Shown here piece by piece: positions 8,892 to 16,292 of a stretch of 30,988 bases of DNA. The notes under the pieces are model-generated. The model did not search any database and had not been told where the DNA came from. It saw only the letters and a program-made list of their open reading frames with translations. The position numbers were made by a program, and so were the translations under genes. Location: positions 1-30,988 of the forward strand of contig JBBRTW010000020.1 in the NCBI GenBank assembly GCA_038244055.1. Direction: 5' to 3'. The stretch's first letter is position 1. The number at the start of each line of letters is the position of its first letter. The stretch is from DASPKW01 sp038244055. GTDB lineage: Bacteria > Planctomycetota > Phycisphaerae > Tepidisphaerales > Tepidisphaeraceae.

Positions 8892-8927
8892 TTGATCTTG
8901 ATGAAACCCCGGACGCTTTGATAAGAT
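8892..8927 (+). promoter_or_regulatory. Possible promoter of the first prepilin-like gene
   Basis: TAAGAT at 8922-8927 resembles a -10 box. TTGATG at 8898-8903 would be a -35 box at 18 bases spacing, and TTGATC at 8892-8897 is an alternative. The stretch lies in the 124-base gap after the membrane-complex operon and before the prepilin gene. Purely by motif, so low certainty. Confidence 0.3.
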
Positions 8928-8988
8928 ACCCCGCGTCGGTGCTTCGCATCATCACGTCTGCTCGCCACTTCGTCAGGTCAGGAATATC

Positions 8989-9804
8989 ATGAGTCATCCC
9001 TCCGGTCCAAGCCGCCGGTATCGCATCGCCTTCACGCTGGTTGAGTTGCTCGTGGTCATCGGCATTATCGCGCTCCTCATCGGCATCCTTCTGCCGGTCC
9101 TCAGCACCGCCCGCGCCCAAAGCCGGCAGGCCAAATGTCTGACCAATCTCCGGCAGTTCGGCCAGATCGATCAGATGTACCAGACCGAATACAAGGGCTG
9201 GCACCTCTGGGGCTACTACGGCTGGACGCAGGCCTCGGGAGGCTGGAACCCCAGCACGCCCCCCACTCCCGATGCCGATGGCCCGCGCCGCTGGTGGTAT
9301 CAGAATGATCTGATCCTGAGCACGCTGGGGTCGGTCAACCCGGCCAGTTACCGCTATCCGATGGCCGCCGGGTGCCCCGATGCCCCCCTGCCCGAGCAGC
9401 GCGCCGACAAGAACGGCACAACGCTCCACAACAGCTACTCGATGAATTACACCTCCTTCCCCGGCATGAACGCATCGATTGCCCCCAAGTACTTCAACTG
9501 CTGGAAAAACAGCCAGGTGCGGGCCGCTTCGGAAAAGATCCACTTCTGCGATGGCGTCAGCGAAGGCGTCAGCGTCGGCAACAGCGCCAACAACTCCTCG
9601 CTGCGGTATTACGACCCCTACTACGGCGAGCGGCACGAGCCGCCGGATAAGGGAAGCACCGTCGCCTATCGCCACAAGAAGGGCGCGAATGTGCTGTTCT
9701 ATGATGGCCACTGCGAGTGGAAGCGCGATGACCAGTTGTGGGTGGACCCCGCCAAGCCCGCAACCATCGTCAACCTCCGCCAATGGCAGCCCAAGGCGCA
9801 ATAG
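8989..9804 (+). CDS. Prepilin-type N-terminal cleavage/methylation protein, H-X9-DG type
   Basis: This 271-residue pseudopilin-like protein is typical of Planctomycetota. Seen: a basic start, then the leader IAFTLVELLVVIGIIALL, with type IV prepilin peptidase cleavage expected between A and F and the conserved glutamate five residues after the cut. A single hydrophobic helix follows, then ILLPVLSTARAQSRQAKCLTNLRQF. Near the C-terminus HKKGANVLFYDGHCEW matches the H-X9-DG pattern. The protein would be inserted in the inner membrane and may join a type II-secretion or pilus-like fibre; its exact role is unknown. AGGA at 8980-8983 precedes ATG 8989. Two paralogous leaders follow within 2 kb. It is probably transcribed apart from the upstream operon. 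Confidence 0.9.
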   Translation: MSHPSGPSRRYRIAFTLVELLVVIGIIALLIGILLPVLSTARAQSRQAKCLTNLRQFGQIDQMYQTEYKGWHLWGYYGWTQASGGWNPSTPPTPDADGPRRWWYQNDLILSTLGSVNPASYRYPMAAGCPDAPLPEQRADKNGTTLHNSYSMNYTSFPGMNASIAPKYFNCWKNSQVRAASEKIHFCDGVSEGVSVGNSANNSSLRYYDPYYGERHEPPDKGSTVAYRHKKGANVLFYDGHCEWKRDDQLWVDPAKPATIVNLRQWQPKAQ

Positions 9805-9964
9805 GATGCGGTTCTTATCCTCCTCTCATTCAACCCGGTTAAAGTGCAGCGCGCGTCTCGCTTTCTTTTCGCGTTCATACGGGAAACATCCATGGCAATT
9901 CAGGAAAATTGCCGATGACCTGACAAAGTTAACGTTGCAATACCGCGCGAGATAGTCGATAGTA

Positions 9965-9970
9965 TATAAT
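9965..9970 (+). promoter_or_regulatory. Candidate -10 box before the truncated prepilin gene
   Basis: TATAAT is a perfect -10 hexamer 78 bases before the ATG at 10049. No -35 box is found at normal spacing; TTGCAA at 9935-9940 is 24 bases away. The surrounding leader (about 9960-10048) resembles that at 10664-10775, including GATCGAGG and CATTTCTCGT, which supports a shared promoter region. The 9805-9960 stretch before it shows no gene. Confidence 0.45.
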
Positions 9971-10048
9971 GTCGGGTGCATTTCCCGGCGCTCCGCAGTC
10001 GATCGAGGCACATCATTTCTCGTCCGCTTTTCAAATCCGAGGGCTTTC

Positions 10049-10168
10049 ATGTCCCCCAAAATTGAAGTCATTTACCGGCCCCGGAACCTCCAGCGATCGG
10101 GCTTTACCCTGGTGGAATTGCTGGTGGTCATCGGTATCATCGCTCTGTTGATTGGGATATTGCTCCCG
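10049..10168 (+). pseudogene. Truncated prepilin leader fragment
   Basis: ATG 10049, preceded by GAGGG at 10039-10043, opens a prepilin leader nearly identical to its neighbours: FTLVELLVVIGIIALLIGILLP. After that proline the usual LNxARxQA and NLRQ region is missing. The frame continues out of phase through the next gene and carries no pilin-like sequence. One frame over, bases just after 10168 read RTTHNVLARNN and then stop, perhaps the remains of the original C-terminus after an internal deletion. I read this as a decayed paralogue that kept its promoter, leader and ribosome-binding site. It could still yield a short membrane peptide, but nothing supports a function. Confidence 0.7.
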
Positions 10169-10241
10169 TACCACCCACAATGTGCTGGCGCGGAACAACT
10201 GATCTTCCATTCTAAAACAGGGGGTCCAGGAGGAGCTTTCG

Positions 10242-10610
10242 ATGCGGCCAGTCAACGGGCGCGTGATTTGTTTTGTGCTGGCCTTGGGCATCGCCTTTTG
10301 TGGCGCAATGAGCGTGGGTGGATGCCGGAAATCGAAAACTCCGCCCCCCCTGCCGGTGATCGCCCTGGGCGGAAACGATCTCAACCCCAATGGCACCATC
10401 ACCGACAAGGGGTTAAAGCAGATCGAGAGCCAGGCCGGCGAGAAGGAGTTGTGCGTCGGCATCATCCGCTCCAATCTCAGCGATGCCGGTCTGATGCAAC
10501 TCGCCAGGTTCAAGAACATCCGCCGTATCGAAGCCGTGGGAAGCACATTGACCGCCGATGGCATTCAGAAATTCAAGCAGGAATCGCCCGAGGTGGAAGT
10601 GGTGAAGTAA
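10242..10610 (+). CDS. Small lipoprotein with one LRR-like repeat
   Basis: This 122-residue protein is preceded by an excellent ribosome-binding site (GGAGGAG ending 6 bases before ATG 10242). The N-terminus is a signal peptide ending in the lipobox VGGC, so the mature protein should be lipid-anchored. The C-terminal half, LSDAGLMQLARFKNIRRIEA followed by LTADGIQKFKQESPEVEVV, has the pattern of planctomycete leucine-rich repeats (xDAGLxxLxxLxxLxxLxL). The LRR unit is known as a protein-interaction fold; a single degenerate copy gives no specific function. The gene sits immediately after the truncated prepilin leader and may be read from that promoter. Nothing after it is co-directed within 160 bases. 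Confidence 0.75.
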   Translation: MRPVNGRVICFVLALGIAFCGAMSVGGCRKSKTPPPLPVIALGGNDLNPNGTITDKGLKQIESQAGEKELCVGIIRSNLSDAGLMQLARFKNIRRIEAVGSTLTADGIQKFKQESPEVEVVK

Positions 10611-10669
10611 ACCGAACCGCATATCCCAAAAAAGTTATGATTGCGTCGAGCCGGGGATGGGGGATAATA

Positions 10670-10675
10670 TATAAT
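10670..10675 (+). promoter_or_regulatory. Candidate -10 box before the second intact prepilin gene
   Basis: TATAAT lies within GATAATATATAATGCCG, about 100 bases before ATG 10776. It mirrors the box at 9965-9970 in sequence and in distance to the leader motifs GATCGAGG and CATTTCTCGT. TTGCGT at 10641-10646 is 23 bases upstream, too far for a normal -35 box. Confidence 0.45.
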
Positions 10676-10775
10676 GCCGCTTTGTAACGTACTCGATTCT
10701 CTGGCGAAAGCTGGCGGCGGCCGCGGTTGATCGAGGATTGTCATTTCTCGTGTGATTCCAGAACTGAAGGTTTTC

Positions 10776-11558
10776 ATGCTTCGCAAAATCGGTATCCCCA
10801 GCCGGCGTCACCACGATCGGCCTCAAGCTTTCACCCTCGTGGAACTGCTCGTTGTTATTGGCATCATTGCGCTTTTGATCAGCATTCTACTCCCCGCTTT
10901 GAACAAAGCGCGCGATCAGGCCAATCGCGCCAAATGCATGGCCAATGTCAGGCAGCTTTGCACCGCCAGCCTCATGTATTGTAATGAGTACAAAGGCTTC
11001 TTCGCCTGGTCCACTTGGGATAGCCCGACGCCGCCGGGCGGCTTGGGCTGGTGTTATCAAAAGCCGCGCGTCAACGGCACGGACTTTGTGGAGAAGGACC
11101 TCGAAAATGGTGCGTTCTGGACCTACGCCAATTCGCATGAGGTATACAAATGTCCGGGAGCGCGTGTTTCTTCAGACACCCAGCATAGTTTCAATATCGT
11201 CCACTATTTGATGAACGGCTCGGTAAACTCCTTCGGCCGTACGGATAGTGCGGGAGTAGTCTTGTTCCATAAGATTACCAGATTCAAGTCTTCGGACTGT
11301 GCTTTGTTTGTCGAAATGAGCGACAGCGACCAGCATCCCGCGCCGCCTCTGGGCGATGGTCTCAAGCAGCCCGCCTGGGCCAACGATGCCGCCAGCTTCC
11401 CCTCGGAAGACTTCGCATGGCGTCACGGCGGAGGCATGATCATCGGCTTTATGGATTCCCACTGCGAATGGACCGGCCATAAAGACTGGATCGCCGAGTA
11501 CAGCAAAACCACTCCCAATAAAGCGTGGTTTGCCCCCGACACCACCAACGGCCATTAG
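10776..11558 (+). CDS. Prepilin-type N-terminal cleavage/methylation protein
   Basis: This 260-residue pseudopilin-like protein is paralogous to the one at 8989. The frame is open from 10752, but ATG 10776 is preferred: GAAGG at 10766-10770 is well placed and the resulting start, MLRKIGIPSRR, is short and basic. The leader QAFTLVELLVVIGIIALLISILLP is followed by ALNKARDQANRAKCMANVRQL, a standard continuation. The C-terminal HGGGMIIGFMDSHCEW corresponds to the H-X9-DG block but has DS instead of DG. Prepilin peptidase processing before the phenylalanine and inner-membrane insertion are expected. The biological role of these large paralogous families is not known. Confidence 0.9.
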   Translation: MLRKIGIPSRRHHDRPQAFTLVELLVVIGIIALLISILLPALNKARDQANRAKCMANVRQLCTASLMYCNEYKGFFAWSTWDSPTPPGGLGWCYQKPRVNGTDFVEKDLENGAFWTYANSHEVYKCPGARVSSDTQHSFNIVHYLMNGSVNSFGRTDSAGVVLFHKITRFKSSDCALFVEMSDSDQHPAPPLGDGLKQPAWANDAASFPSEDFAWRHGGGMIIGFMDSHCEWTGHKDWIAEYSKTTPNKAWFAPDTTNGH

Positions 11559-11668
11559 CGATTCATGCATCGCAAGAGATGAAGCAGGTCGATTAAGGAT
11601 GAAATGCGGTACACTTCATATGGGGACTTGCGCGCGGGTTTGCAACCCAATCACCCAATATCGAACTC

Positions 11669-12031
11669 TTATCCCGCCGTCCGTAACTGTTTTTCTATAT
11701 CGCGAAGTATATCAGCCTTCTTGAGCGCGCCTTGGGTAATTCGGTCGTAATACTTGCGAACCTGTTGGTAATCCGGATCGTCGGACCGAACCTCAAATCG
11801 CCCGATTTCAAGGCCTTCCGGAAGAAGCCATTGGACCGTCACGGGACTTTGAATCTTCGTGGGAGCGCTGAACATCTCCGTGAGTCGGTTGATCGAAACC
11901 ATAACCGAATAGCTTCCCACCCGGGCGACAAATTCTCCGTCCCTGCCGGATTCACTCCACCAAAGGCTCGGGTCGCGGGTGGAATTCTCCAGTAGGCTCC
12001 AGAGGTTTCTATATTCATCAGGAATTGGCAT
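11669..12031 (-). CDS. Hypothetical protein, last gene of the rpoN group
   Basis: This 120-residue protein begins at ATG 12031, with GGAG seven bases before it. A longer TTG start at 12082 is possible but would overlap the neighbour by more. It starts MPIPDEYRNLWSLLENS and has no signal peptide or clear membrane segment. The sequence is mixed, with aromatic-rich beta-like parts (VARVGSYSVMVSINRL, VTVQWLLPEGLEIGRFEV) and a charged helical tail ending ILRDIEKQLRTAG. Its start overlaps the stop of the preceding reading frame (TGA at 12018-12020) by 14 bases, so the two were probably translated together. I do not recognise the family. Confidence 0.6.
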   Translation of the reverse strand: MPIPDEYRNLWSLLENSTRDPSLWWSESGRDGEFVARVGSYSVMVSINRLTEMFSAPTKIQSPVTVQWLLPEGLEIGRFEVRSDDPDYQQVRKYYDRITQGALKKADILRDIEKQLRTAG

Positions 12032-12516
12032 TATTCGCTCCAATCTTTGAGGCCACTTCCGCGGCAACTCTGTCCAATTCAACGCTGACTTCCAATACTC
12101 TGTCAGACGCTATCTTCCGGGCCTGCTGAGTCAGTTGACGGGCTCCCAAGACATTTAGCATATCCCGCAATCGCTCTGAGAGTCGCGGACATTCGATTCC
12201 ATGTGGCTGGGTTCGTCAATCCCTTCGACCAACTCCCTCGCGACAGGCCGGCCACAATCGCCAGAACGCTTATCACATGCTCCCGAGATTGCTCCGGGGC
12301 GTTCCGGATCGCATCGTCAGCCCGACGGCAGCCAAATCGCGCTTCATCCAATCGTCGCTGAGCGTCCAAGCCTTCCAACAGCACCCGAGTGCGCCTCTCA
12401 ATCTGCGCGGCAACTTGACTGGAATTTTTGGCTTGGCGGGCTTGCCGCCAAGCCACCCATGCGCCGTACAGGGAGGCAACGCCGCCAAGTACTCCAAACC
12501 AGTCGAGAATGCCCAA
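12018..12516 (-). pseudogene. Hypothetical membrane-anchored helical protein, broken by two apparent frameshifts
   Basis: Translation starts at TTG 12516, overlapping the rpoN region, with GGAG six bases upstream. The N-terminus MGILDWFGVLGGVASLYGAWVAWRQARQ is a short hydrophobic anchor followed by a long charged helix. As written the frame stops at 12103. From about 12242 a second frame reads RELVEGIDEPSHMESNVRD, and from about 12190 a third reads LSERLRDMLNVLGARQLTQQ and continues to a stop at 12018-12020. Joined, these make one coherent helical protein of about 165 residues. Two single-base losses, near 12240 and 12186, would explain the breaks. They may be real decay or sequence errors. 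No family recognised. Confidence 0.6.
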
Positions 12517-14058
12517 TCAAAACTCCTTCCTCTGCCGCGCCGTCGCGATATTCAATATCTTCCGGTATTTCGCCACGGTCCGCCGCGCCAGGGTCAGCCC
12601 CTGCTCGGCCAGTCGCTCCACGATCTCATCATCGTTCAGCGGCTTACTCTTATCCTCGTTGTCGATGATGATCTTGAGCTTCTCCTTGACCGCGTCCCAG
12701 CTCATGTCCTCCCCTTCGGCGCTGGTGGTGCCGCCGGAGAAGAACCTCCGCAGCGGGAAAACCCCGCGCGGGGTCTGAATCCACTTCTCCGAAACCGCCC
12801 GCGAGACCGTCGCCACGTGGATCCCCAGTTGATCCGCCACGTTGATCATCGGCAGCGGCTTCAAAAACTCCGGGCCGTTCTCGAAAAACTCCCGCTGCGC
12901 ATCCACCACCACCCGGATCACCCGCGCGATCGTGCTCTTGCGCTGCTCGATCGATTCGATCAGCCAGCGCGCGTTCCGCACGTTGTTGGATAGAAACTCC
13001 CGCGTCTTCTTATCCAGCTTCTTGTCCTTGAGCATCTTCCGCCAGCGCCCGCCGATGTAGAGCCCCTCGGCCGGGTCGTTGCTCATCTTGATCTCGTACT
13101 TCCCCGTATCCTCATCGACGTAGATGATCGCATCGGGCGTGATCGGCGGCGCATCATCGTGCCCGATCTGCTTTCCCGGGTGCGGGTGCAGCCGCGAGAG
13201 CCTTCTCACCGCCTCCTTGATCTCCTCCATCGGCCGGCCGAGCTTCTTGCTGATCTGCGGATAGCGGTTCATCTCCAGATCGCGCAGATGCTCGCCCACC
13301 AGCTTCTTCTCCAGCTCGAAATCGTGATCCTCGTTGTCCGGATCATCCTCCAGCGCATCGATCTGCAGCAGCAGGCACTCGCGCAGGTCCCGCGCCCCCA
13401 CCCCGGCCGGCTCCAGCGTCTGGATCAGCACCACCGCCCGCTGCAAATCCTCCATCGCCAGCGGCGTTTTCGACTCCGCCTGGATCGTCTCCATCGGCGT
13501 GCGCAGGTAGCCCTGCTCATCGATGTAATTGATGATCGCCTTGCCGGCCGCGATCACCGGCTTGGGGGCATCGATGAAATTCCATTGATCCAGCAGATGG
13601 TCCGTCAGGTTCCCCGTGCGGTCCGGGGAGTTATTCAGGGCATCGAGCTTCTTATCGCGCTCCCCATCGTAGCTGGAGGGCTGCCGCCGCTCCTGGAACG
13701 AAGAGTTGGTGATGAACTCCTCATTCTCCAGCAAAGCCGAAATCCGGTCCAGCCGGTCGAAATCCTCGCTCCCATCCGCCCCATCCTTCATCACCAGAAC
13801 ATGCTCATCCTCGGTCATGTCCCGATTCTCGTGCGGATCCGCCTGCTCCGGCGGCGATTCGCTATCCACCGTCACATCCGCATCCAGATCCCCATCCCGC
13901 AATTCCAGGACCGGATTCGACTCCATCTCCTGCTCGATCTTCTCCTCCAGCAGCATCAGCGGAAGCTGGAGAATCTCCATCGACTGGATCATGCGCGGCG
14001 TGAGGAGCTGGCGCATCCCCATCTCCTGCCGCATCGAAGTTGACTGAGATAACTGCAT
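12517..14058 (-). CDS. rpoN: RNA polymerase sigma-54 factor
   Basis: Alternative sigma factor that directs RNA polymerase to -24/-12 promoters and needs an AAA+ activator. The protein has 513 residues, about the family length. Region I is visible at the N-terminus (MQLSQSTSMRQEM, then LTPRMIQSMEILQLPLMLLEEKI), followed by an acidic region II (about 50-110). The core-binding part and the helix-turn-helix (VADQLGIHVATVSRAVSEKW) precede the RpoN box ARRTVAKYR near 491-499, which recognises the -24 element. ATG 14058 is taken because it places region I right at the N-terminus. The downstream hypothetical gene starts within two bases of its stop. A candidate promoter lies at 14116-14145. Confidence 0.97.
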   Translation of the reverse strand: MQLSQSTSMRQEMGMRQLLTPRMIQSMEILQLPLMLLEEKIEQEMESNPVLELRDGDLDADVTVDSESPPEQADPHENRDMTEDEHVLVMKDGADGSEDFDRLDRISALLENEEFITNSSFQERRQPSSYDGERDKKLDALNNSPDRTGNLTDHLLDQWNFIDAPKPVIAAGKAIINYIDEQGYLRTPMETIQAESKTPLAMEDLQRAVVLIQTLEPAGVGARDLRECLLLQIDALEDDPDNEDHDFELEKKLVGEHLRDLEMNRYPQISKKLGRPMEEIKEAVRRLSRLHPHPGKQIGHDDAPPITPDAIIYVDEDTGKYEIKMSNDPAEGLYIGGRWRKMLKDKKLDKKTREFLSNNVRNARWLIESIEQRKSTIARVIRVVVDAQREFFENGPEFLKPLPMINVADQLGIHVATVSRAVSEKWIQTPRGVFPLRRFFSGGTTSAEGEDMSWDAVKEKLKIIIDNEDKSKPLNDDEIVERLAEQGLTLARRTVAKYRKILNIATARQRKEF

Positions 14059-14115
14059 ATTTCAGCTTTAGTTACACATTTTTCCGCGAACCGGGCATGA
14101 CTTTTGCTACCTCCC

Positions 14116-14145
14116 TTTATAGCATCGTACTCGCCCTCGGGTAAA
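14116..14145 (-). promoter_or_regulatory. Candidate sigma-70 promoter of rpoN
   Basis: Read on the minus strand, TTTACC (14145-14140) and TATAAA (14121-14116) are 18 bases apart. TG sits one base before the -10 box, giving an extended -10. The start point would fall near 14109, about 50 bases before the rpoN ATG. The region 14059-14245 separates divergent rpoN and the metal transporter. No convincing Fur/Zur palindrome was found in it. Confidence 0.5.
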
Positions 14146-14245
14146 GCGGAAAAATCCGAGCCACCCTGCGGCCTGCCCGCCCGGCTCGGCCGATCTCACT
14201 GTAGGATCACAGGCAATCGTTTTTCCCCGGCCGCCGCCGTTACCG

Positions 14246-15169
14246 ATGCGTGCATCCCCTATGCGGAATTCTTCGTGCAACCCCATCCTCGGCCTTGGCT
14301 TAATCGCCGCCAGCGCGCTGGCGGCCTTGGCGTTCGCCGCCGCCATGCTTGCCGGCTGCGACAAGCCCGCCGGCGCTCCATCCCCCGCCGAGCAGCGCAA
14401 GATCTCGGCCATCGCCACGGTTTATCCCGTCGCCGAGCTCGTCGGCCGGGTGGGCGGTTCACGGGTGGATATCCACTGGTTCTCCGAAGGCCCGCTCCAC
14501 CCGGCCGATATCGAGCAAACCCCCGATCTCAAGCAGCGCCTTAAAGACGCCCGCCTCCTCGTCACCAGCGGCCCATGGGATACCTGGGCCTCCATCGGCC
14601 TCAGCGCGGATGCCCGCAACCAGATGCTCATCGAGCCCGAACGCCTGCCCGCCTCCGCCGCCGCCGACCCCCGCGCTTATCTCTGGCTCGATCCCATGGT
14701 CATGAAACAGATCGTCGAATCCGCCCAGATTCACCTCACCGCCATCGACCCCGCCAGCGATCAAGATTTCCGCCGCAACGCCGCCGCCGCCCTGGCCGAA
14801 ATCGCCGCCGTCGATGCGGAGATCACTAAAGCGCTGCCGGCGCGGAATTTCCGAAAGGTTTTGGTGGTCAGGCCGGTCTGGGCCGCCATGCTCAGCCGCT
14901 ATGGATGGACGCAGATTGCGCCCGTCGATGGCCCGGAACAAAAACTCTCGGCCGACGATTTCAAAGCCCTCGCCGCCGCCGCGAAAAACAACGGCCTCAA
15001 AACCATCTACCTCGACGCCTCCACCCCCGTCGCCATCCGCCAGCAAATCGAAGAACGCACCGGCCTGCGCGCCCTCTCCCTCGATGCCACCGGCACCAGC
15101 GCCCCCGCCGGCCGAAGCACCTATATTCGACTCATGCGTTACAATCTGGAGCAACTGTTGACCCCATGA
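14246..15169 (+). CDS. Metal ABC transporter substrate-binding lipoprotein, ZnuA-like, with altered ligands
   Basis: This 307-residue protein is of the cluster A-I (ZnuA/MntC/PsaA) binding-protein family. The signal peptide ends in the lipobox LAGC (C38), so the mature protein is lipid-anchored outside the inner membrane. Family landmarks are visible: ATVYPVAELVGRVGG, EGPLHPADIEQTPD, the WLDP block at 147-150, and LKTIYLDAST near 251-260. Of the usual metal ligands, H85 is present and D257 can serve as the acidic one. The block normally reading DPHxWLDP is DPRAYLWLDP (R143), and the histidine of the later RYG block is R209 in VVRPVWAAMLSRYG. Two histidines are therefore missing, so binding of zinc or manganese in the standard way is doubtful. 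ATG 14261 is an alternative start. Confidence 0.85.
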   Translation: MRASPMRNSSCNPILGLGLIAASALAALAFAAAMLAGCDKPAGAPSPAEQRKISAIATVYPVAELVGRVGGSRVDIHWFSEGPLHPADIEQTPDLKQRLKDARLLVTSGPWDTWASIGLSADARNQMLIEPERLPASAAADPRAYLWLDPMVMKQIVESAQIHLTAIDPASDQDFRRNAAAALAEIAAVDAEITKALPARNFRKVLVVRPVWAAMLSRYGWTQIAPVDGPEQKLSADDFKALAAAAKNNGLKTIYLDASTPVAIRQQIEERTGLRALSLDATGTSAPAGRSTYIRLMRYNLEQLLTP

Positions 15170-15189
15170 TTTGATGTGCATTCAGAAAA

Positions 15190-15264
15190 GAGTTGTGTCC
15201 TTCTGAGTTGTTTCATTCTGAGTTGTGCCGTTCTGAGTTGTGTCATTTTGAGTTTTGTCATTCT
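15190..15264. repeat. Five tandem 15-bp units
   Basis: Five consecutive 15-base units of the form GAGTTGTGTCATTCT run at 15190-15204, 15205-15219, 15220-15234, 15235-15249 and 15250-15264, with one to three differences each. They lead directly into the TCATTCTGAG edge of the dispersed repeat at 15257. The unit looks like an amplification of that repeat edge. Confidence 0.85.
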
Positions 15265-15371
15265 GAGGGAGCTTGAGGCGACCGAAGAATCCAGCCAATA
15301 CCACCAAGGCCCTCAAATCGCCCAGACGCCCTCGCAGAAAACTTTTCTCTGATTCAGCATCGCAGCGTGAC
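15257..15371. repeat. REP/MITE-like dispersed repeat, copy 1
   Basis: The left edge GTCATTCTGAG (15257-15267) is followed by GCTTGAGGCGACCGAAGAATCC. The right part, TTCAGCATCGCAGCGTGAC, ends at 15371. A better preserved copy sits at 18452-18565 and a half copy at 26564-26589. It occupies the gap between the binding-protein and ATPase genes and contains no credible gene. Confidence 0.6.
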
Positions 15372-15392
15372 AACCACCGCAACCGCCTTTCC

Positions 15393-16259
15393 ATGCCCGA
15401 TATCATCTCCCTCAACCACGTCGACTTCTCCTACGGCGATCAACCCGTGCTCAGCCACGTTACGCTCCAGGTGCAGGCCGGCTCAACCCTCGGCCTGATT
15501 GGCCCCAATGGCGGCGGCAAAACCACCCTCATGCGCCTGATGCTCGGCCAGTACCGCCCCACCCGCGGCTCGCTCACCATCGACTCCATGTCCCCCCGCC
15601 AGGCCGTCCGCAAAGGCAACATCATCGGCTACCTCCCGCAGCGCGCCCAGTTCGCCCGCAACTTCCCCCTCGATGTCCGCCAGGCCGTGCGACTCGGGCT
15701 CGTCGGCAAGACCGGCATGCTCCGCCCTTTCGCGAAGGACGATCTCGATTTCGTCGAGCAGCTCATCGACCGCATCGGCCTCACTGAATTCGCCAGCCAA
15801 CCCGTCGGCACGCTCTCCGGCGGCCAGGCCCAGCGCGTCTTCATCGCCCGCGCCCTCGCCCCGCGCCCCAAAATCCTCCTCATGGATGAACCCACCACCG
15901 GCATCGACCGCTCCGGCCAGCAGCGCTTCATCGAATCGGTGCTGCAACTCAAGGAACAGCTCAAATTCACGCTCGTCTTCTGCAGCCACGACCTCCGCGC
16001 GGTATCGAGCATCTCCGACCGAGTCGCCTGCCTGAACCTCACGCTCCACTACCACGATGTTCCCCACCGCATGCCCGAAAAACTCGCGTATGAAATGTTC
16101 GCCTGCGACTTGGAAGCCATGGGAATCCAGGCCCCGCCGCATGGGTGCGGGTGTGGGGAGGAGCATGAGCCGGCCGATGCGCGTCTCGCGCCGCCTGCGC
16201 CTGTCACTGCCCCTCCATCATCATTAGTGCGGATTGTTCCGGATGCGGGCAAAAGCTAG
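15393..16259 (+). CDS. Metal ABC transporter ATPase, ZnuC-like
   Basis: This 288-residue ATPase energises the metal importer from the cytoplasmic side. The frame is open from 15273, but the first 40 codons are translation of the dispersed repeat. ATG 15393 (MPDIISLNHVDFSYGDQPVL) gives the normal ABC start. Seen: Walker A GPNGGGKTT near 37-45, signature LSGGQAQR, Walker B ILLMDEP and the H-loop CSHD. The C-terminal extension contains HGCGCGEEHE, a Cys/His/Glu-rich stretch that could bind metal, then a Pro/Ala-rich tail. Its partners are the binding protein upstream and the permease at 16787. A toxin-antitoxin-like pair separates it from the permease. Confidence 0.92.
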   Translation: MPDIISLNHVDFSYGDQPVLSHVTLQVQAGSTLGLIGPNGGGKTTLMRLMLGQYRPTRGSLTIDSMSPRQAVRKGNIIGYLPQRAQFARNFPLDVRQAVRLGLVGKTGMLRPFAKDDLDFVEQLIDRIGLTEFASQPVGTLSGGQAQRVFIARALAPRPKILLMDEPTTGIDRSGQQRFIESVLQLKEQLKFTLVFCSHDLRAVSSISDRVACLNLTLHYHDVPHRMPEKLAYEMFACDLEAMGIQAPPHGCGCGEEHEPADARLAPPAPVTAPPSSLVRIVPDAGKS

Positions 16260-16292
16260 AATTGCCGTCCGAAGTTTTGTGAAGGCCGAAAT

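Noticed and set aside
8865..8990. Search for a terminator after the membrane-complex operon
   Set aside because: Only short GC palindromes such as CCGGCCGCGG are present; no stem followed by a T-run.
10169..10687. Continuation of the truncated prepilin frame through the LRR lipoprotein gene
   Set aside because: It lies out of frame with a better-supported gene and shows no pilin-like sequence or sensible composition.
12820..12840. CCACGTGG near 12824 as a second parS site
   Set aside because: Only the central eight bases match; the flanks do not, and it lies within the rpoN coding region.
14072..14098. Eight-codon leader peptide before rpoN
   Set aside because: It fits after the predicted start point, but the only Shine-Dalgarno-like bases lie at or before that start point, so translation is unsupported.
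15182..15415. Minus-strand frame with NDKTQNDTTQNGTTQNETT repeats
   Set aside because: It is only the translation of the 15-bp tandem array and the dispersed repeat; there is no ribosome-binding site and no conserved domain.
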